This document shows positions 26,549-34,708 of a stretch of DNA of 36,061 nt, one piece after another. The notes beneath the pieces were generated by a model. The model was given only the letters and a program-made list of their open reading frames with translations. It was not told the origin of the DNA and made no database searches. Position numbers and translations under genes: made by a program. Each line of letters starts with the position of its first letter. Positions within the stretch are counted from its first letter, which is position 1. Source of the DNA: an uncultured Fusobacterium sp. (GTDB lineage Bacteria; Fusobacteriota; Fusobacteriia; Fusobacteriales; Fusobacteriaceae); assembly GCA_900545035.1 (NCBI GenBank), contig UQXM01000001.1:1-36061 (forward strand). Direction: 5' to 3'.

Positions 26549-27678
26549 TGACTAGAATTGAGGAATTATTAAATAATTTTAGAGAAATAGCATATAATCC
26601 AGAAAAACAAATGGCTAAATATAAAGCTGAAGGTAAAAAAATAATCGGATGTTTTCCATACTATATTCCTGAAGAAATAGTATATGCTGCAGGAATGGTT
26701 CCATTTGGTGTTTGGGGAACTCACGGAACAATCAGCAGAGCAAAAGAATATTTTGCATCTTTCTATTGTACAATAGCTCAAATGAACTTAGAAATGGCAT
26801 TAGAAGGAAAATTTGACGGATTATCAGGAGTTATCTTATCATCTATGTGTGATACTCTTCGTCCATTAACTCAAAACTTTAAAGTGGCAATACCTCAATT
26901 ACCATTTATGTTTTTGGCTCATCCACAAAACAGAAAACCTGAATACGGAATTAAATTTACTATGCACGAATTCAGCAGAGTAAAAGGACAATTGGAAGAA
27001 ATAGCAGGACATAAAATTGAAGATGAAAAAATGTTTGAAGCTTTCAAAGTTTATAATGAAAGCAGAGCTGCAAGAAGAGAATTCGTTAAACTTGCAGGAA
27101 AACATCCTGAAGCTGTATCTGCAGTAAACAGATCTGCTGTTCTTAAGAGTGCTTTCTTTATGCTTAAAGATGAACATACAGCTATGTTAAAAGAACTTAA
27201 CGCAGAATTAGCTAAATTACCGGAAGTTAAATGGAACGGAATTAAAGTTCTTACATCTGGAATTATCTTAGACAATCCTAAACTTTTATCAATATTTGAT
27301 GAGTATAAAGTTGCTATCGTAGCTGACGATGTGGCTCATGAATCAAGAGCATTCACAACAGATGTTCCAATGGATATAGAAGATCCAATCAGAGCTCTTG
27401 CAGTTCAGTTTGCTAACCAAGACAACGACACAATTTTATACGATCCATTAATCGAAGAGCGTCCAAAATATGTAGCTAATAAAGCTAAAGAAGCAGGAGC
27501 AGACGGTGTTGTTGTAGTAATGATGCAGTTCTGTGACCCAGAAGAGATGGAATATCCTTCATTAAGAAAAGCTCTTGACGAAGCTGGACTTCCTCATATT
27601 AAATTTGGATTTGACCAACAAATGGTTGACTTCGGACAAGCAAGAACTTCATTACAAGCTTTTGCAGAAAGCTTATAA
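26548..27678 (+). CDS. hgdB: (R)-2-hydroxyglutaryl-CoA dehydratase subunit B
   Basis: 376 aa, near the 379 aa of the Acidaminococcus beta subunit. Conserved cysteines at C35 (GCFPYYIPEE), C74 (SFYCTIAQ) and C101 (SSMCDTLRP) are candidate cluster ligands. The conserved region near the end (MMQFCDPEEMEYPSLRKAL) is the typical HgdB/BcrC C-terminus. The start overlaps the hgdA stop (TAATG), with GGGAGGAG inside the end of hgdA as ribosome binding site. It is the last pathway gene and is followed by a strong terminator. Confidence 0.95.
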   Translation: MTRIEELLNNFREIAYNPEKQMAKYKAEGKKIIGCFPYYIPEEIVYAAGMVPFGVWGTHGTISRAKEYFASFYCTIAQMNLEMALEGKFDGLSGVILSSMCDTLRPLTQNFKVAIPQLPFMFLAHPQNRKPEYGIKFTMHEFSRVKGQLEEIAGHKIEDEKMFEAFKVYNESRAARREFVKLAGKHPEAVSAVNRSAVLKSAFFMLKDEHTAMLKELNAELAKLPEVKWNGIKVLTSGIILDNPKLLSIFDEYKVAIVADDVAHESRAFTTDVPMDIEDPIRALAVQFANQDNDTILYDPLIEERPKYVANKAKEAGADGVVVVMMQFCDPEEMEYPSLRKALDEAGLPHIKFGFDQQMVDFGQARTSLQAFAESL

Positions 27679-27712
27679 TTTTACTCCCAAACTTAACTTA
27701 AATAGAAAAATT

Positions 27713-27742
27713 AAAAAGCAACAGGAAACTGTTGCTTTTTAA
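27713..27742 (+). terminator. Terminator of the gcd-gct-hgd operon
   Basis: A perfect 12-bp stem, AAAAAGCAACAG / CTGTTGCTTTTT, with a GAAA tetraloop, located 34 nt after hgdB. The 3' arm itself ends in the T-tract. Confidence 0.88.
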
Positions 27743-27778
27743 GATTTACAGAATTTTTTTAATAAAAAGGAGGCAGAT

Positions 27779-28666
27779 ATGCAGTTTGCAGCTTTTAAAG
27801 ATTTAAAATCGAAGAAAGAATATATAGGGATTGCGGCAGAAGATAAATTTTTTGAGATAAATTCATTGGGACTTTCAAGAGAATATAAGGATATGCAGGA
27901 TATAATAGAAAACTTTTCTCAGAAAGATTGTGAAAAAATAAAAAATATTTTAAAAGAAAAAGATTATAAAAATATTAATATTTTTAAAACAACAGATGTA
28001 AAAATTTTATCTCCCATAAAAAAAACAGTGCATGATATAATATGTGCAGGATTTAACTATATGGATCATTTAAAAGAAATAAAAAAAGATACAACAAGTA
28101 AACCTTTGAACAGTGTATATTTCACAAAAAGAGCAAGTGTAATAATCGGACAGGATGATGAAATAGACGGACATCTTGATATAGATGAAGCTCTTGATTA
28201 TGAAGTGGAATTAGCTGTTATAATCGGAAAAAAAGGGTACAAAATAAAAGCGGAAGATGCAGAGGAATATATTTTCGGGTACACAATTATGAATGATATA
28301 TCTGCCAGAGGACTTCAAGGAAAATACAGACAATGGTTTATTGGAAAAAGTCTTGATACATTTACTTCAATAGGTCCTGTAATAGTTTATAAAGATGAGT
28401 TGAAAATGCCTTTTGATTTGGAGATTTCAAGTTATGTAAACGGAGAGCAAAGACAACTTTCAAATACAAACCTTATGATTACAAATATACAGAATATGAT
28501 AGCGGAACTTTCGCAGGGAATAACTCTTGAGCCGGGAGATATTATTTCAACAGGAACTTGTTCAGGTGTGGGAGTTGGATTTAAACCACCGAAATATATG
28601 AAATCAAAAGATGTGGTAGAGTGTAAAATAGAAAGAATAGGAACACTGAGAAATACAGTGAAATAA
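27779..28666 (+). CDS. Fumarylacetoacetate hydrolase family protein
   Basis: 295 aa, cytoplasmic. The C-terminal FAH fold starts near residue 85 (ICAGFNYMDHLKE). Metal ligands are E142 and E144 (DYEVELAVIIG) and D173 (NDISAR). The motif near the end (LEPGDIISTGTCSGVGVGF) is also typical. An N-terminal ~75-residue domain resembles that of the 2-hydroxyhepta-2,4-diene-1,7-dioate isomerase/acylpyruvase branch. Members hydrolyse or decarboxylate beta-keto acids such as acylpyruvates or oxaloacetate. The exact substrate is unknown. It starts with AAGGAGG 37 nt after the hgd terminator and is followed by a transporter 17 nt downstream, so the two probably share a substrate pathway. Confidence 0.85.
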   Translation: MQFAAFKDLKSKKEYIGIAAEDKFFEINSLGLSREYKDMQDIIENFSQKDCEKIKNILKEKDYKNINIFKTTDVKILSPIKKTVHDIICAGFNYMDHLKEIKKDTTSKPLNSVYFTKRASVIIGQDDEIDGHLDIDEALDYEVELAVIIGKKGYKIKAEDAEEYIFGYTIMNDISARGLQGKYRQWFIGKSLDTFTSIGPVIVYKDELKMPFDLEISSYVNGEQRQLSNTNLMITNIQNMIAELSQGITLEPGDIISTGTCSGVGVGFKPPKYMKSKDVVECKIERIGTLRNTVK

Positions 28667-28683
28667 TTTTTTGGAGTGATCAG

Positions 28684-30063
28684 ATGCAGTTAAGTATATA
28701 TCATCTTTTGGGAATAGGAATAGTAGTAGTTCTTATGTGCATTGTTGGAATTTTCAGCGGAAAGAATACAAAAAATGCCAAAGACTTTAATACGGGAAAT
28801 ACAGGGCTGACGACGGCGGTTATTGTCGGAACAATTACAGGGACATTGGTGGGAGGTGCATCTACCATTGCCACAACACAACTGGCTTTTGAGTACGGAT
28901 ATTCTGCCTTGTGGTTTAATCTTGGATCAGGGTTGGGCTGCCTTTGTCTTGGGCTTTTTTTTACAGACAGATTGAGAAAAAACAATACTCTTACAATTCA
29001 AGAGATGCTTGAAAGCAGATATGGGAAAAAAGTGGGAACAATTTCAGCTGTTTTCAGCTCATTGGGAATTTTTTTGAGTATTGTGGCACAGCTGTTTTCT
29101 GCAATAACAATTCTTGTAACAGTATTTCCCATAAGCATTACAACAGCAGGAATAATAGCGTGTTTAGTTATGGGTTCTTATGTAGTTTTCGGAGGAATAA
29201 AAGGAACGGGAATAATCGGCGTGATAAAACTTGCTCTTTTATATATTGCTCTTATTTTTATGGTATATACTGCTTTGACTTCTATAGGAGATATGAATGA
29301 ATTTATTTCATATTTTCCCGATGAAAAATATTTTAATTTTTTTGCAAGAGGAATGTGGAAAGATTTGAGCGGAGGGCTTTCTCTTATGCTGGGGGTTATT
29401 TGTACACAAACTTATGTACAAGTAATAATAGCCGGACGAAATAAAAAAGCTGCTGTTCAGGGGACTCTTATCAGTGCTTGTCTTATTCCTCCAATCAGCA
29501 TTGCCGGGATAGTTGTGGGAATGTTTATGAAGTATCATTTTCCAAATATGGATTCAGCTCTTGCATTTCCGATGTTTGTAATAAATTATATTCCGGATCT
29601 TGCAGGAGGACTTATTCTGGGAACACTTTTTGTGGTAATAACAGGTTCCGGAGCGGGACTTATTTTAGGAATATGCAGTATTATGTCAAATAATATATAT
29701 CCTAAAATTTTTCCAAACCTGAAAGAAAGCAAAAAACTTTTTATGATAAGAGGAACCATTGCAGTCGTTCTTCTTCTTACTTTCAGCACAACTCTTGGAA
29801 ACGGAAGAGATTTTATTTTGGAATGGAGTTTTATGGCAATGGGACTTAGAGCCATGACCGTACTTTTTCCAATGTGCAGTATTTTATTTTTGAAAAAGAA
29901 AATTAAAAATATTTTTGTACTGGCGAGTATCACATTGAGTCCGATTCTTGTGGCAGCGGGAAATATAATTTTTGATTTGAAAATAGATGCACTGTATACG
30001 GGTCTTGCAATATCTTTTGTGATAATGGGAACAGGATATATTTTTTCATCGAAAGAGTATTAG
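28684..30063 (+). CDS. Sodium:solute symporter family (SSS) transporter
   Basis: 459 aa, inner membrane, about 12-13 helices. Family features include the cytoplasmic loop after helix 1 (GKNTKNAKDFNTGN), the early Gly/Ser/Thr-rich helix TGTLVGGASTIATTQLAFEYG (the Na+ site region), LTIQEMLESRYGKK, and VGVI-type glycine helices. The branch looks like uncharacterised or pantothenate/carboxylate-type symporters; the substrate cannot be assigned. It forms an operon with the FAH-family enzyme upstream, suggesting uptake of a small carboxylate that enzyme then cleaves. It ends at a bidirectional terminator. Confidence 0.85.
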   Translation: MQLSIYHLLGIGIVVVLMCIVGIFSGKNTKNAKDFNTGNTGLTTAVIVGTITGTLVGGASTIATTQLAFEYGYSALWFNLGSGLGCLCLGLFFTDRLRKNNTLTIQEMLESRYGKKVGTISAVFSSLGIFLSIVAQLFSAITILVTVFPISITTAGIIACLVMGSYVVFGGIKGTGIIGVIKLALLYIALIFMVYTALTSIGDMNEFISYFPDEKYFNFFARGMWKDLSGGLSLMLGVICTQTYVQVIIAGRNKKAAVQGTLISACLIPPISIAGIVVGMFMKYHFPNMDSALAFPMFVINYIPDLAGGLILGTLFVVITGSGAGLILGICSIMSNNIYPKIFPNLKESKKLFMIRGTIAVVLLLTFSTTLGNGRDFILEWSFMAMGLRAMTVLFPMCSILFLKKKIKNIFVLASITLSPILVAAGNIIFDLKIDALYTGLAISFVIMGTGYIFSSKEY

Positions 30064-30068
30064 ATTAA

Positions 30069-30106
30069 AAAAGGGCAGAGAATTTTGCTATCTCTGCCCT
30101 TTTATA
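30069..30106 (+). terminator. Bidirectional terminator between the SSS transporter and metQ
   Basis: A 13-bp stem, AAAAGGGCAGAGA / TCTCTGCCCTTTT, with an 8-nt loop and A/T tracts on both sides, sits between converging genes. Confidence 0.88.
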
Positions 30107-30115
30107 TTTTATTTA

Positions 30116-30907
30116 TTAGAATGCAGGAACAACTCCTCCTTTATAATTTTCATTGATGAATTTCACAATTTCAGGACTTTGAAGAGCGTTCATAAGTTTA
30201 ACAATATCTTCTTTTTTCTCTTCACCCTCTCTTACAGCTACAATATTAGCATATGGAGATTCTTTTCCTTCGATAAGAAGTGCATCTTCCACAGGAGAAA
30301 GTCCTGCTTCAAGAGCATAGTTTCCATTTATGACAGCAAGGTCTACATCTTTTAGGACTCTTGGAAGCTGAGCAGCTTCAAGTGTTTTGAATTTTAGTTT
30401 TTTAGGATTTTTTACAACATCAAATTCTGTTGCATAAAGATTTGTTGGGTCATTCAGTGTGATAAGTCCTGCATTATGAAGAAGAATAAGAGCTCTTCCT
30501 CCGTTTGAAGGGTCGTTTGGAATAGCCACAACAGCTTTGTTAGGGATATCTTCCAATGATTTTAATTTTTCAGAGAAAACTCCAATAGGCTCAACATGTA
30601 TTCCTCCTGCAGAAACAAGTTTCAGACCTTTTTCTTCACAGAATTTATCTAAATAAGGTTTGTGCTGGAAGAAGTTTGCTTCAAGTTCTCCGTCGGCAAG
30701 AGCAAGGTTTGGAGTAACATAGTCTGTAAAATCTACTATTTTAAGATCAAATCCTTCTTTTGCAAGTTTGTCTTTTACGGCATTAAGAAGTTCAGCATGA
30801 GGTACAGGTGTAGCTCCCACTCTTAAAGTTGTGTTTGCAAGTGCAGCAGTTCCTAAAACTAAAAGTGCAGCTGTTGAAAGTAATACTCTTTTAAATCTGT
30901 TTGTCAT
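30116..30907 (-). CDS. metQ: Methionine ABC transporter substrate-binding protein
   Basis: 263 aa, NlpA/MetQ family, periplasmic. Residues 1-24 form a signal peptide (basic start, hydrophobic core ALLVLGTAALA), with likely cleavage after A24. No cysteine is present at the cleavage region, so unlike most MetQ proteins it has no lipobox and should be a soluble periplasmic protein cut by signal peptidase I. The mature protein begins TLRVGATPVPHAELL and contains DYVTPNLALADGELEANFFQHKPYLD and AVINGNYAL, family landmarks for methionine binding. It is last in metN-metI-metQ, has an AAGGAG site, and is downstream of a SAM-I riboswitch, which supports methionine as substrate. Confidence 0.92.
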   Translation of the reverse strand: MTNRFKRVLLSTAALLVLGTAALANTTLRVGATPVPHAELLNAVKDKLAKEGFDLKIVDFTDYVTPNLALADGELEANFFQHKPYLDKFCEEKGLKLVSAGGIHVEPIGVFSEKLKSLEDIPNKAVVAIPNDPSNGGRALILLHNAGLITLNDPTNLYATEFDVVKNPKKLKFKTLEAAQLPRVLKDVDLAVINGNYALEAGLSPVEDALLIEGKESPYANIVAVREGEEKKEDIVKLMNALQSPEIVKFINENYKGGVVPAF

Positions 30908-30955
30908 AATTCACCATCTCCTTAAAAAATATAAAATTTATTAAATAAAAAATTT

Positions 30956-31687
30956 TTAATTGTTTTGTACAAAAGCAATGACTTGTTTTACTATTGCAAG
31001 AAATATTATTAAAGCAGTATAACAAAAAACTTTTTTCTTGTTTATTGTCAAAGATTTTTTTGCAAGATAATTTCCTAAAGACTGTAAAATTTGAACAAGA
31101 ATAATAATAACAATTACAGAATAAAACATTATATCTGTTTTAAATCTCTGATATCCAAATCTTATTGCCAAATCTCCAAGTCCTCCGGCACCGATGCTTC
31201 CTGCCATAGCGGAAAATCCTATAAGACTGATAACTGTTACAGTTATACCATGTATAAGATGAGGAAGTGTTTCGGGAATCATTACATTAAAAATTATTGT
31301 TTTATTGCTGGCTCCCATACTTGAAGCTGCTTCAATCAGTCCTTTGTCAATTTCGTTCAAAGCTCCCTCAACCATTCTTGCCACAAAAGGAGCGGCAGAT
31401 ATTGAAAGAGGTACGATTGCTGCAGTACTTCCTATTGTAGTTCCCACGATAATTCTTGAAAGAGGAAACAAACAAATCATTAAAATAATAAAAGGAAAAG
31501 ATCTCAAAGCATTAATTATTATTTCAAGAGCCTGATTTAATTTTGGTTTTTCAAGAATATTTCCGGGTTTCGTAATTACAAGAAGAACTCCTACAGGAAA
31601 TCCCATTAAAAGAGAAAACAGTGTAGAAAAAAATACCATATACATTGTTTCCAGTGTTGAAGTTAAAATCATATTAAATACCATCAT
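30956..31687 (-). CDS. metI: Methionine ABC transporter permease
   Basis: 243 aa, inner membrane. It has MetI-type helices and the ABC-permease EAA loop EIDKGLIEAASSMGASNKTIIFNVMIPETLPHL, which contacts MetN. The C-terminal tail (after LGNYLAKKSL) carries an additional hydrophobic segment (CYTALIIFLAIVKQVIAFV), slightly longer than a usual 217-aa MetI. The start overlaps the end of metN by 14 nt. Two adjacent ATGs exist; GAGGTG is better spaced for the second (31684), so the first Met may not be used. Confidence 0.92.
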   Translation of the reverse strand: MMVFNMILTSTLETMYMVFFSTLFSLLMGFPVGVLLVITKPGNILEKPKLNQALEIIINALRSFPFIILMICLFPLSRIIVGTTIGSTAAIVPLSISAAPFVARMVEGALNEIDKGLIEAASSMGASNKTIIFNVMIPETLPHLIHGITVTVISLIGFSAMAGSIGAGGLGDLAIRFGYQRFKTDIMFYSVIVIIILVQILQSLGNYLAKKSLTINKKKVFCYTALIIFLAIVKQVIAFVQNN

Positions 31688-32681
31688 AAATCACCTCTGT
31701 AATTACTCCGCACTCTTCAAACCATTTTATTGCTTCTTTTTGTTTGTTCATATCTCCCACAAGCTCCACATGAAGATGTCCTACCTGCATTGTTGAAAGA
31801 TTATCGATAGACCCCTCGATTATATTCAAATCAATATCAAATTGTCTGATTGCTTTTGAAATAATAGGATCTCCGGCAATCACTCCAAGGAACTTCAATT
31901 TTACTATACATGAACCTTTGTGTCTCATTATTGCAATATCTTTTTCGTCTGCTGCAGGAAGATAAGAAATAAGTTCTTTTGTAATTTCTGACTGAGGATT
32001 TGAAAAGATATGATGCACTCCTCCGCATTCAACGATTTTTCCTGCTGACATTACAGCTACTTTGTTGCATATTTCTTTGATAACTTCCATTTGATGTGTA
32101 ATCATTACTACAGTAAGTCCGAATTTTTTTTGTATATTTCTGATAAGTTCAAGTATTGCTTTTGTGGTTTTCGGGTCAAGTGCCGAAGTAGCCTCATCTG
32201 AAAGAAGAATATCGGGATTATTTGCAAGTGCTCTTGCAATAGCCACTCTTTGTTTTTGTCCTCCGCTCAGCTGACTTGGATAATAATCGATTTTGTCAGA
32301 AAGTTCCACCACTTCCAAAAGTTCCTGTACTCTCGCTTTTATTTTTGATTTTTCCCACTTTGCAATTTCCAGTGAGAAAGCTACATTTTCTCCTACCGTT
32401 CTTGATGAAAGAAGATTGAAATGTTGGAAAATCATTCCTATTTTTTTTCTTTTTTCCAAAAGTTCTGCTTTTGAAAGAGATGTCATATCCACGCCATCTA
32501 TTATTATTTGTCCGCTCGTAGGCTCTTCAAGTCTGTTTAAAAGTCTGATAAGAGAAGATTTTCCTGCACCGCTTAAACCTATTATTCCGAAAATATCTCC
32601 TGTTTTTATTTCTAAATCAACATCTTTTACAGCATGAAAACTGTTGGGATAAATTTTATTGACTTTTTCTATTGAAATCAT
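31674..32681 (-). CDS. metN: Methionine ABC transporter ATP-binding protein
   Basis: 335 aa. Walker A GLSGAGKS (35-42), signature LSGGQKQRVAIARAL, and Walker B ILLSDEATSALD, then the H-loop MITHQM. Residues about 255-335 form the C-terminal NIL/ACT-like domain that binds methionine and inhibits transport when cytoplasmic methionine is high. The ribosome binding site is AGGAGG. It is the first gene of metNIQ and lies directly behind the SAM-I leader, so its expression should fall when S-adenosylmethionine is plentiful. Confidence 0.95.
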   Translation of the reverse strand: MISIEKVNKIYPNSFHAVKDVDLEIKTGDIFGIIGLSGAGKSSLIRLLNRLEEPTSGQIIIDGVDMTSLSKAELLEKRKKIGMIFQHFNLLSSRTVGENVAFSLEIAKWEKSKIKARVQELLEVVELSDKIDYYPSQLSGGQKQRVAIARALANNPDILLSDEATSALDPKTTKAILELIRNIQKKFGLTVVMITHQMEVIKEICNKVAVMSAGKIVECGGVHHIFSNPQSEITKELISYLPAADEKDIAIMRHKGSCIVKLKFLGVIAGDPIISKAIRQFDIDLNIIEGSIDNLSTMQVGHLHVELVGDMNKQKEAIKWFEECGVITEVIYDGI

Positions 32682-32727
32682 TTTTGTATCCTCCTGTGCT
32701 GTTTCCCTAAATATCTGAATTTGTGTA

Positions 32728-32765
32728 TAAAAAAATCTCTACTACCCATCAAGTAATAGAGATTT
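32728..32765 (-). terminator. Riboswitch-controlled terminator of the metNIQ leader
   Basis: Minus strand: a 13-bp stem, AAATCTCTATTAC / GTAGTAGAGATTT (one U-G pair), 7-nt loop TTGATGG, followed by TTTTTTT. It lies between the SAM-I aptamer and metN and should form when SAM is bound. Its 5' arm and loop are complementary to the aptamer's 5' end. Confidence 0.88.
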
Positions 32766-32790
32766 GACTGTACAACAAATTAAGCTTCCG

Positions 32791-32872
32791 CCATCTGTCT
32801 GGAATTAGCACCACACCCAAAGAGTAGGTTGCTGAAACGTCCTAGGGCCAGTCCCTCGGTCTCTCTTGATGG
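32791..32872 (-). ncRNA. SAM-I (S-box) riboswitch aptamer
   Basis: Minus strand, reading from 32872: CCATCAAGAGAGACCGAGGG starts P1/P2. The conserved ACTGGCCCTA kink-turn region, the GCAACC segment, GTGGTGCTAATTCC (P4) and CAGACAGATGG closing P1 with CCATC (32872-32868 with 32795-32791) follow. These are the hallmark elements of SAM-I riboswitches. It precedes metNIQ with a terminator in between, so SAM binding should switch the operon off. Confidence 0.95.
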
Positions 32873-32896
32873 ATATTTAATTTTTTATTTTGACTA

Positions 32897-32925
32897 ATCA
32901 TATACCAATTTGCCAAGTTTGTCAA
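32897..32925 (-). promoter_or_regulatory. Promoter of the metNIQ leader
   Basis: Minus strand: consensus TTGACA (32925-32920), 17-nt spacer, TATGAT (32902-32897). Transcription would start near 32890, about 18 nt before the riboswitch P1 stem. Confidence 0.85.
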
Positions 32926-32966
32926 ATAAAATTTTAAAAAAAATCGGAAAGAGCTTAAAGAAACCT

Positions 32967-32994
32967 TTGAAAAATAGGAAAAATGATGTATTAT
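32967..32994 (+). promoter_or_regulatory. aroC promoter
   Basis: TTGAAA at 32967-32972, 16-nt spacer, TATTAT at 32989-32994. The predicted start, about 33001, lies roughly 28 nt before the aroC GTG. It is divergent from the metNIQ promoter, with about 40 bp between the two -35 boxes. Confidence 0.65.
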
Positions 32995-33028
32995 GTATGT
33001 ATAAAAATTTTTTGGGAGGTATATTTTT

Positions 33029-34051
33029 GTGAATAGTTTCGGACAGGTTTTCAGAATATCTGTTTACGGAGAATCTCACGGAGAAGGAGTGGGAGTTGTT
33101 GTGGACGGATGTCCTGCAGGAATAGATATAGAAACAGAAGATTTTATTTTGGATTTATCCAGAAGAAGAGCGGGAAAAATTGGGACAACTCCGAGAACAG
33201 AGAAAGATATACCAATATTTTTATCAGGAGTTTTTAACGGAAAAACAACAGGAGCACCTATAAATATATTTTTTAAAAATGAAAATATCAATTCAAAAGT
33301 TTATATGGATTTCAGAAATCATCCAAGGCCGGGACACAGTGATTTTACAGCAAATGAAAAATATTCAGGTTTCAATGATATAAGAGGAGGAGGAATGTTT
33401 TCCGGAAGAGTTACTCTCGGGCTTGTATCAGCGGGAGTAATTGCCAAGAAAATTTTGAAAGAAGCCGGCAGAGATATAAAAATTGAAAGCAGAATAATAT
33501 CTTTGGGAGAGTTGCAGTTTGCTGAAAATAAAGTTTCAGAAAAAGAAACAGAGGAATATCTGAAAAAAATTCAAAGTGAAGGGGATTCTGTGGGAGGAAT
33601 TATTGAATGCAGAGGGATAAATATTCCAAAATCTTTGGGAGAACCTTTTTTTGATTCTGTAGAATCTGTGGTTTCACATCTTGTATTCGCTGTCGGAGGT
33701 GTAAGAGGCATAGAGTTTGGCAGCGGTTTTAAGAGTGCTTCAATGAAAGGGAGCGAGTGTAATGATGTTTTTATAAATGCAGAGGGACAAACTTTTACAA
33801 ATAACTGCGGAGGGGTAAACGGAGGAATTACAAACGGAAATGATATAGTATTCAGAACAGCTGTAAAACCTACTTCCAGCATTTTTAAAAGTCAGGAGAC
33901 CTATTCTTTTACAGAAAATAAAATGTCAGAACTGAAAATAGAGGGACGACATGACACAGCTTTTGTTCTTCGTGTACCTGTTGTGATAGAAGCCTGTCTT
34001 GCGGCAGCTCTTGCAGATTTATATTTGAGAGATAAAGCTGTGAGAATATAA
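33029..34051 (+). CDS. aroC: Chorismate synthase
   Basis: 340 aa. Forms chorismate from 5-enolpyruvylshikimate 3-phosphate using reduced FMN, the last step of the shikimate pathway. Signatures are GESHG (14-18), RPGHSDFT (100-107) and RGGGMFSGR (119-127); the last is a variant of the commoner DGGGRSSAR form. GGVNGGITNGNDIVFR and the C-terminal GRHDTAFVLRVPVVIEA are also present. It starts at GTG (33029) with GGGAGG about 10 nt upstream, matching the conserved SFGQVFRISVYGESHG opening. The shikimate pathway enzyme AroE is encoded 1 kb downstream on the other strand. Confidence 0.95.
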   Translation: MNSFGQVFRISVYGESHGEGVGVVVDGCPAGIDIETEDFILDLSRRRAGKIGTTPRTEKDIPIFLSGVFNGKTTGAPINIFFKNENINSKVYMDFRNHPRPGHSDFTANEKYSGFNDIRGGGMFSGRVTLGLVSAGVIAKKILKEAGRDIKIESRIISLGELQFAENKVSEKETEEYLKKIQSEGDSVGGIIECRGINIPKSLGEPFFDSVESVVSHLVFAVGGVRGIEFGSGFKSASMKGSECNDVFINAEGQTFTNNCGGVNGGITNGNDIVFRTAVKPTSSIFKSQETYSFTENKMSELKIEGRHDTAFVLRVPVVIEACLAAALADLYLRDKAVRI

Positions 34052-34089
34052 AATAAAATTTTTTAAATTTGTGAAAGGAGTAAAAATTT

Positions 34090-34581
34090 ATGAAGAGAGA
34101 AGATTATATAGATTGGGATGAATATTTTATGGGAGTTGCTCTTCTTTCGGCAAAAAGAAGCAAAGATCCAAACACACAAGTGGGAGCTTGTATTGTAACA
34201 GAGGATAAGAGAATAGTTGGGCTTGGCTATAACGGACTTCCGAGAGGATGCAGTGATGATGAATTTCCTTGGGAAAGAGAGGGAGATTTTCTTCACACAA
34301 AATATCCTTTTGTATGTCATGCAGAGCTTAATGCAATTTTAAACAGTACAAAATCTTTAAAAGGGTGCAGTATTTATGTGGCTCTTTTTCCATGCCATGA
34401 ATGCAGTAAGGCAATAATTCAAAGCGGAATAAAAGAGATAGTGTTTTTATCTGATAAATATGACGGAACAGATTCTGACCAAGCTTCAAAAAGAATGCTT
34501 GATGCAGCAGGTGTAACTTACAGAAAACTGAAACCTAATATAAAGAAACTGGAACTTTCTTTTGATGAAAAAGACTACTAA
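34090..34581 (+). CDS. dCMP deaminase (ComEB-like)
   Basis: 163 aa, cytidine/deoxycytidylate deaminase family, cytoplasmic. Makes dUMP from dCMP for thymidylate synthesis. The zinc site is H77-A78-E79 (CHAELNAIL, E79 the proton shuttle) with P101-C102-x2-C105 (PCHEC). The N-terminal NTQVGACIV and NGLPRGCSDDEFPWERE are specific to the dCMP deaminase branch and the length is normal for it. It begins 38 nt after aroC with AAAGGAG and is probably in the same transcript. A long palindrome follows. Confidence 0.92.
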   Translation: MKREDYIDWDEYFMGVALLSAKRSKDPNTQVGACIVTEDKRIVGLGYNGLPRGCSDDEFPWEREGDFLHTKYPFVCHAELNAILNSTKSLKGCSIYVALFPCHECSKAIIQSGIKEIVFLSDKYDGTDSDQASKRMLDAAGVTYRKLKPNIKKLELSFDEKDY

Positions 34582-34590
34582 ATAAATTAT

Positions 34591-34703
34591 AAAAAATAAA
34601 ATTCACTAAGAAAAAATATCAGCTATTTATATTGCTCATTTTTAGCGTTCAATTTGCTGCATAAATTACGCAGATATTTTTAATATCGTGAATTTTATTT
34701 TTT
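34591..34703 (+). repeat. 113-bp palindromic repeat element
   Basis: Outer arms AAAAAATAAAATTCAC (34591-34606) and its exact reverse complement (34688-34703) pair over 16 bp. Inner arms AAAATATC (34613-34620) and GATATTTT (34673-34680) pair over 8 bp. The ~50-nt centre contains further short GC pairs. It sits between converging genes, so it can terminate both, but it is larger than needed. The left end (AAAAAATAAAATT, then CACTAAGAAAAA) recurs at 35950-35979, which suggests a dispersed repeat family. Confidence 0.6.
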
Positions 34704-34708
34704 TATTT

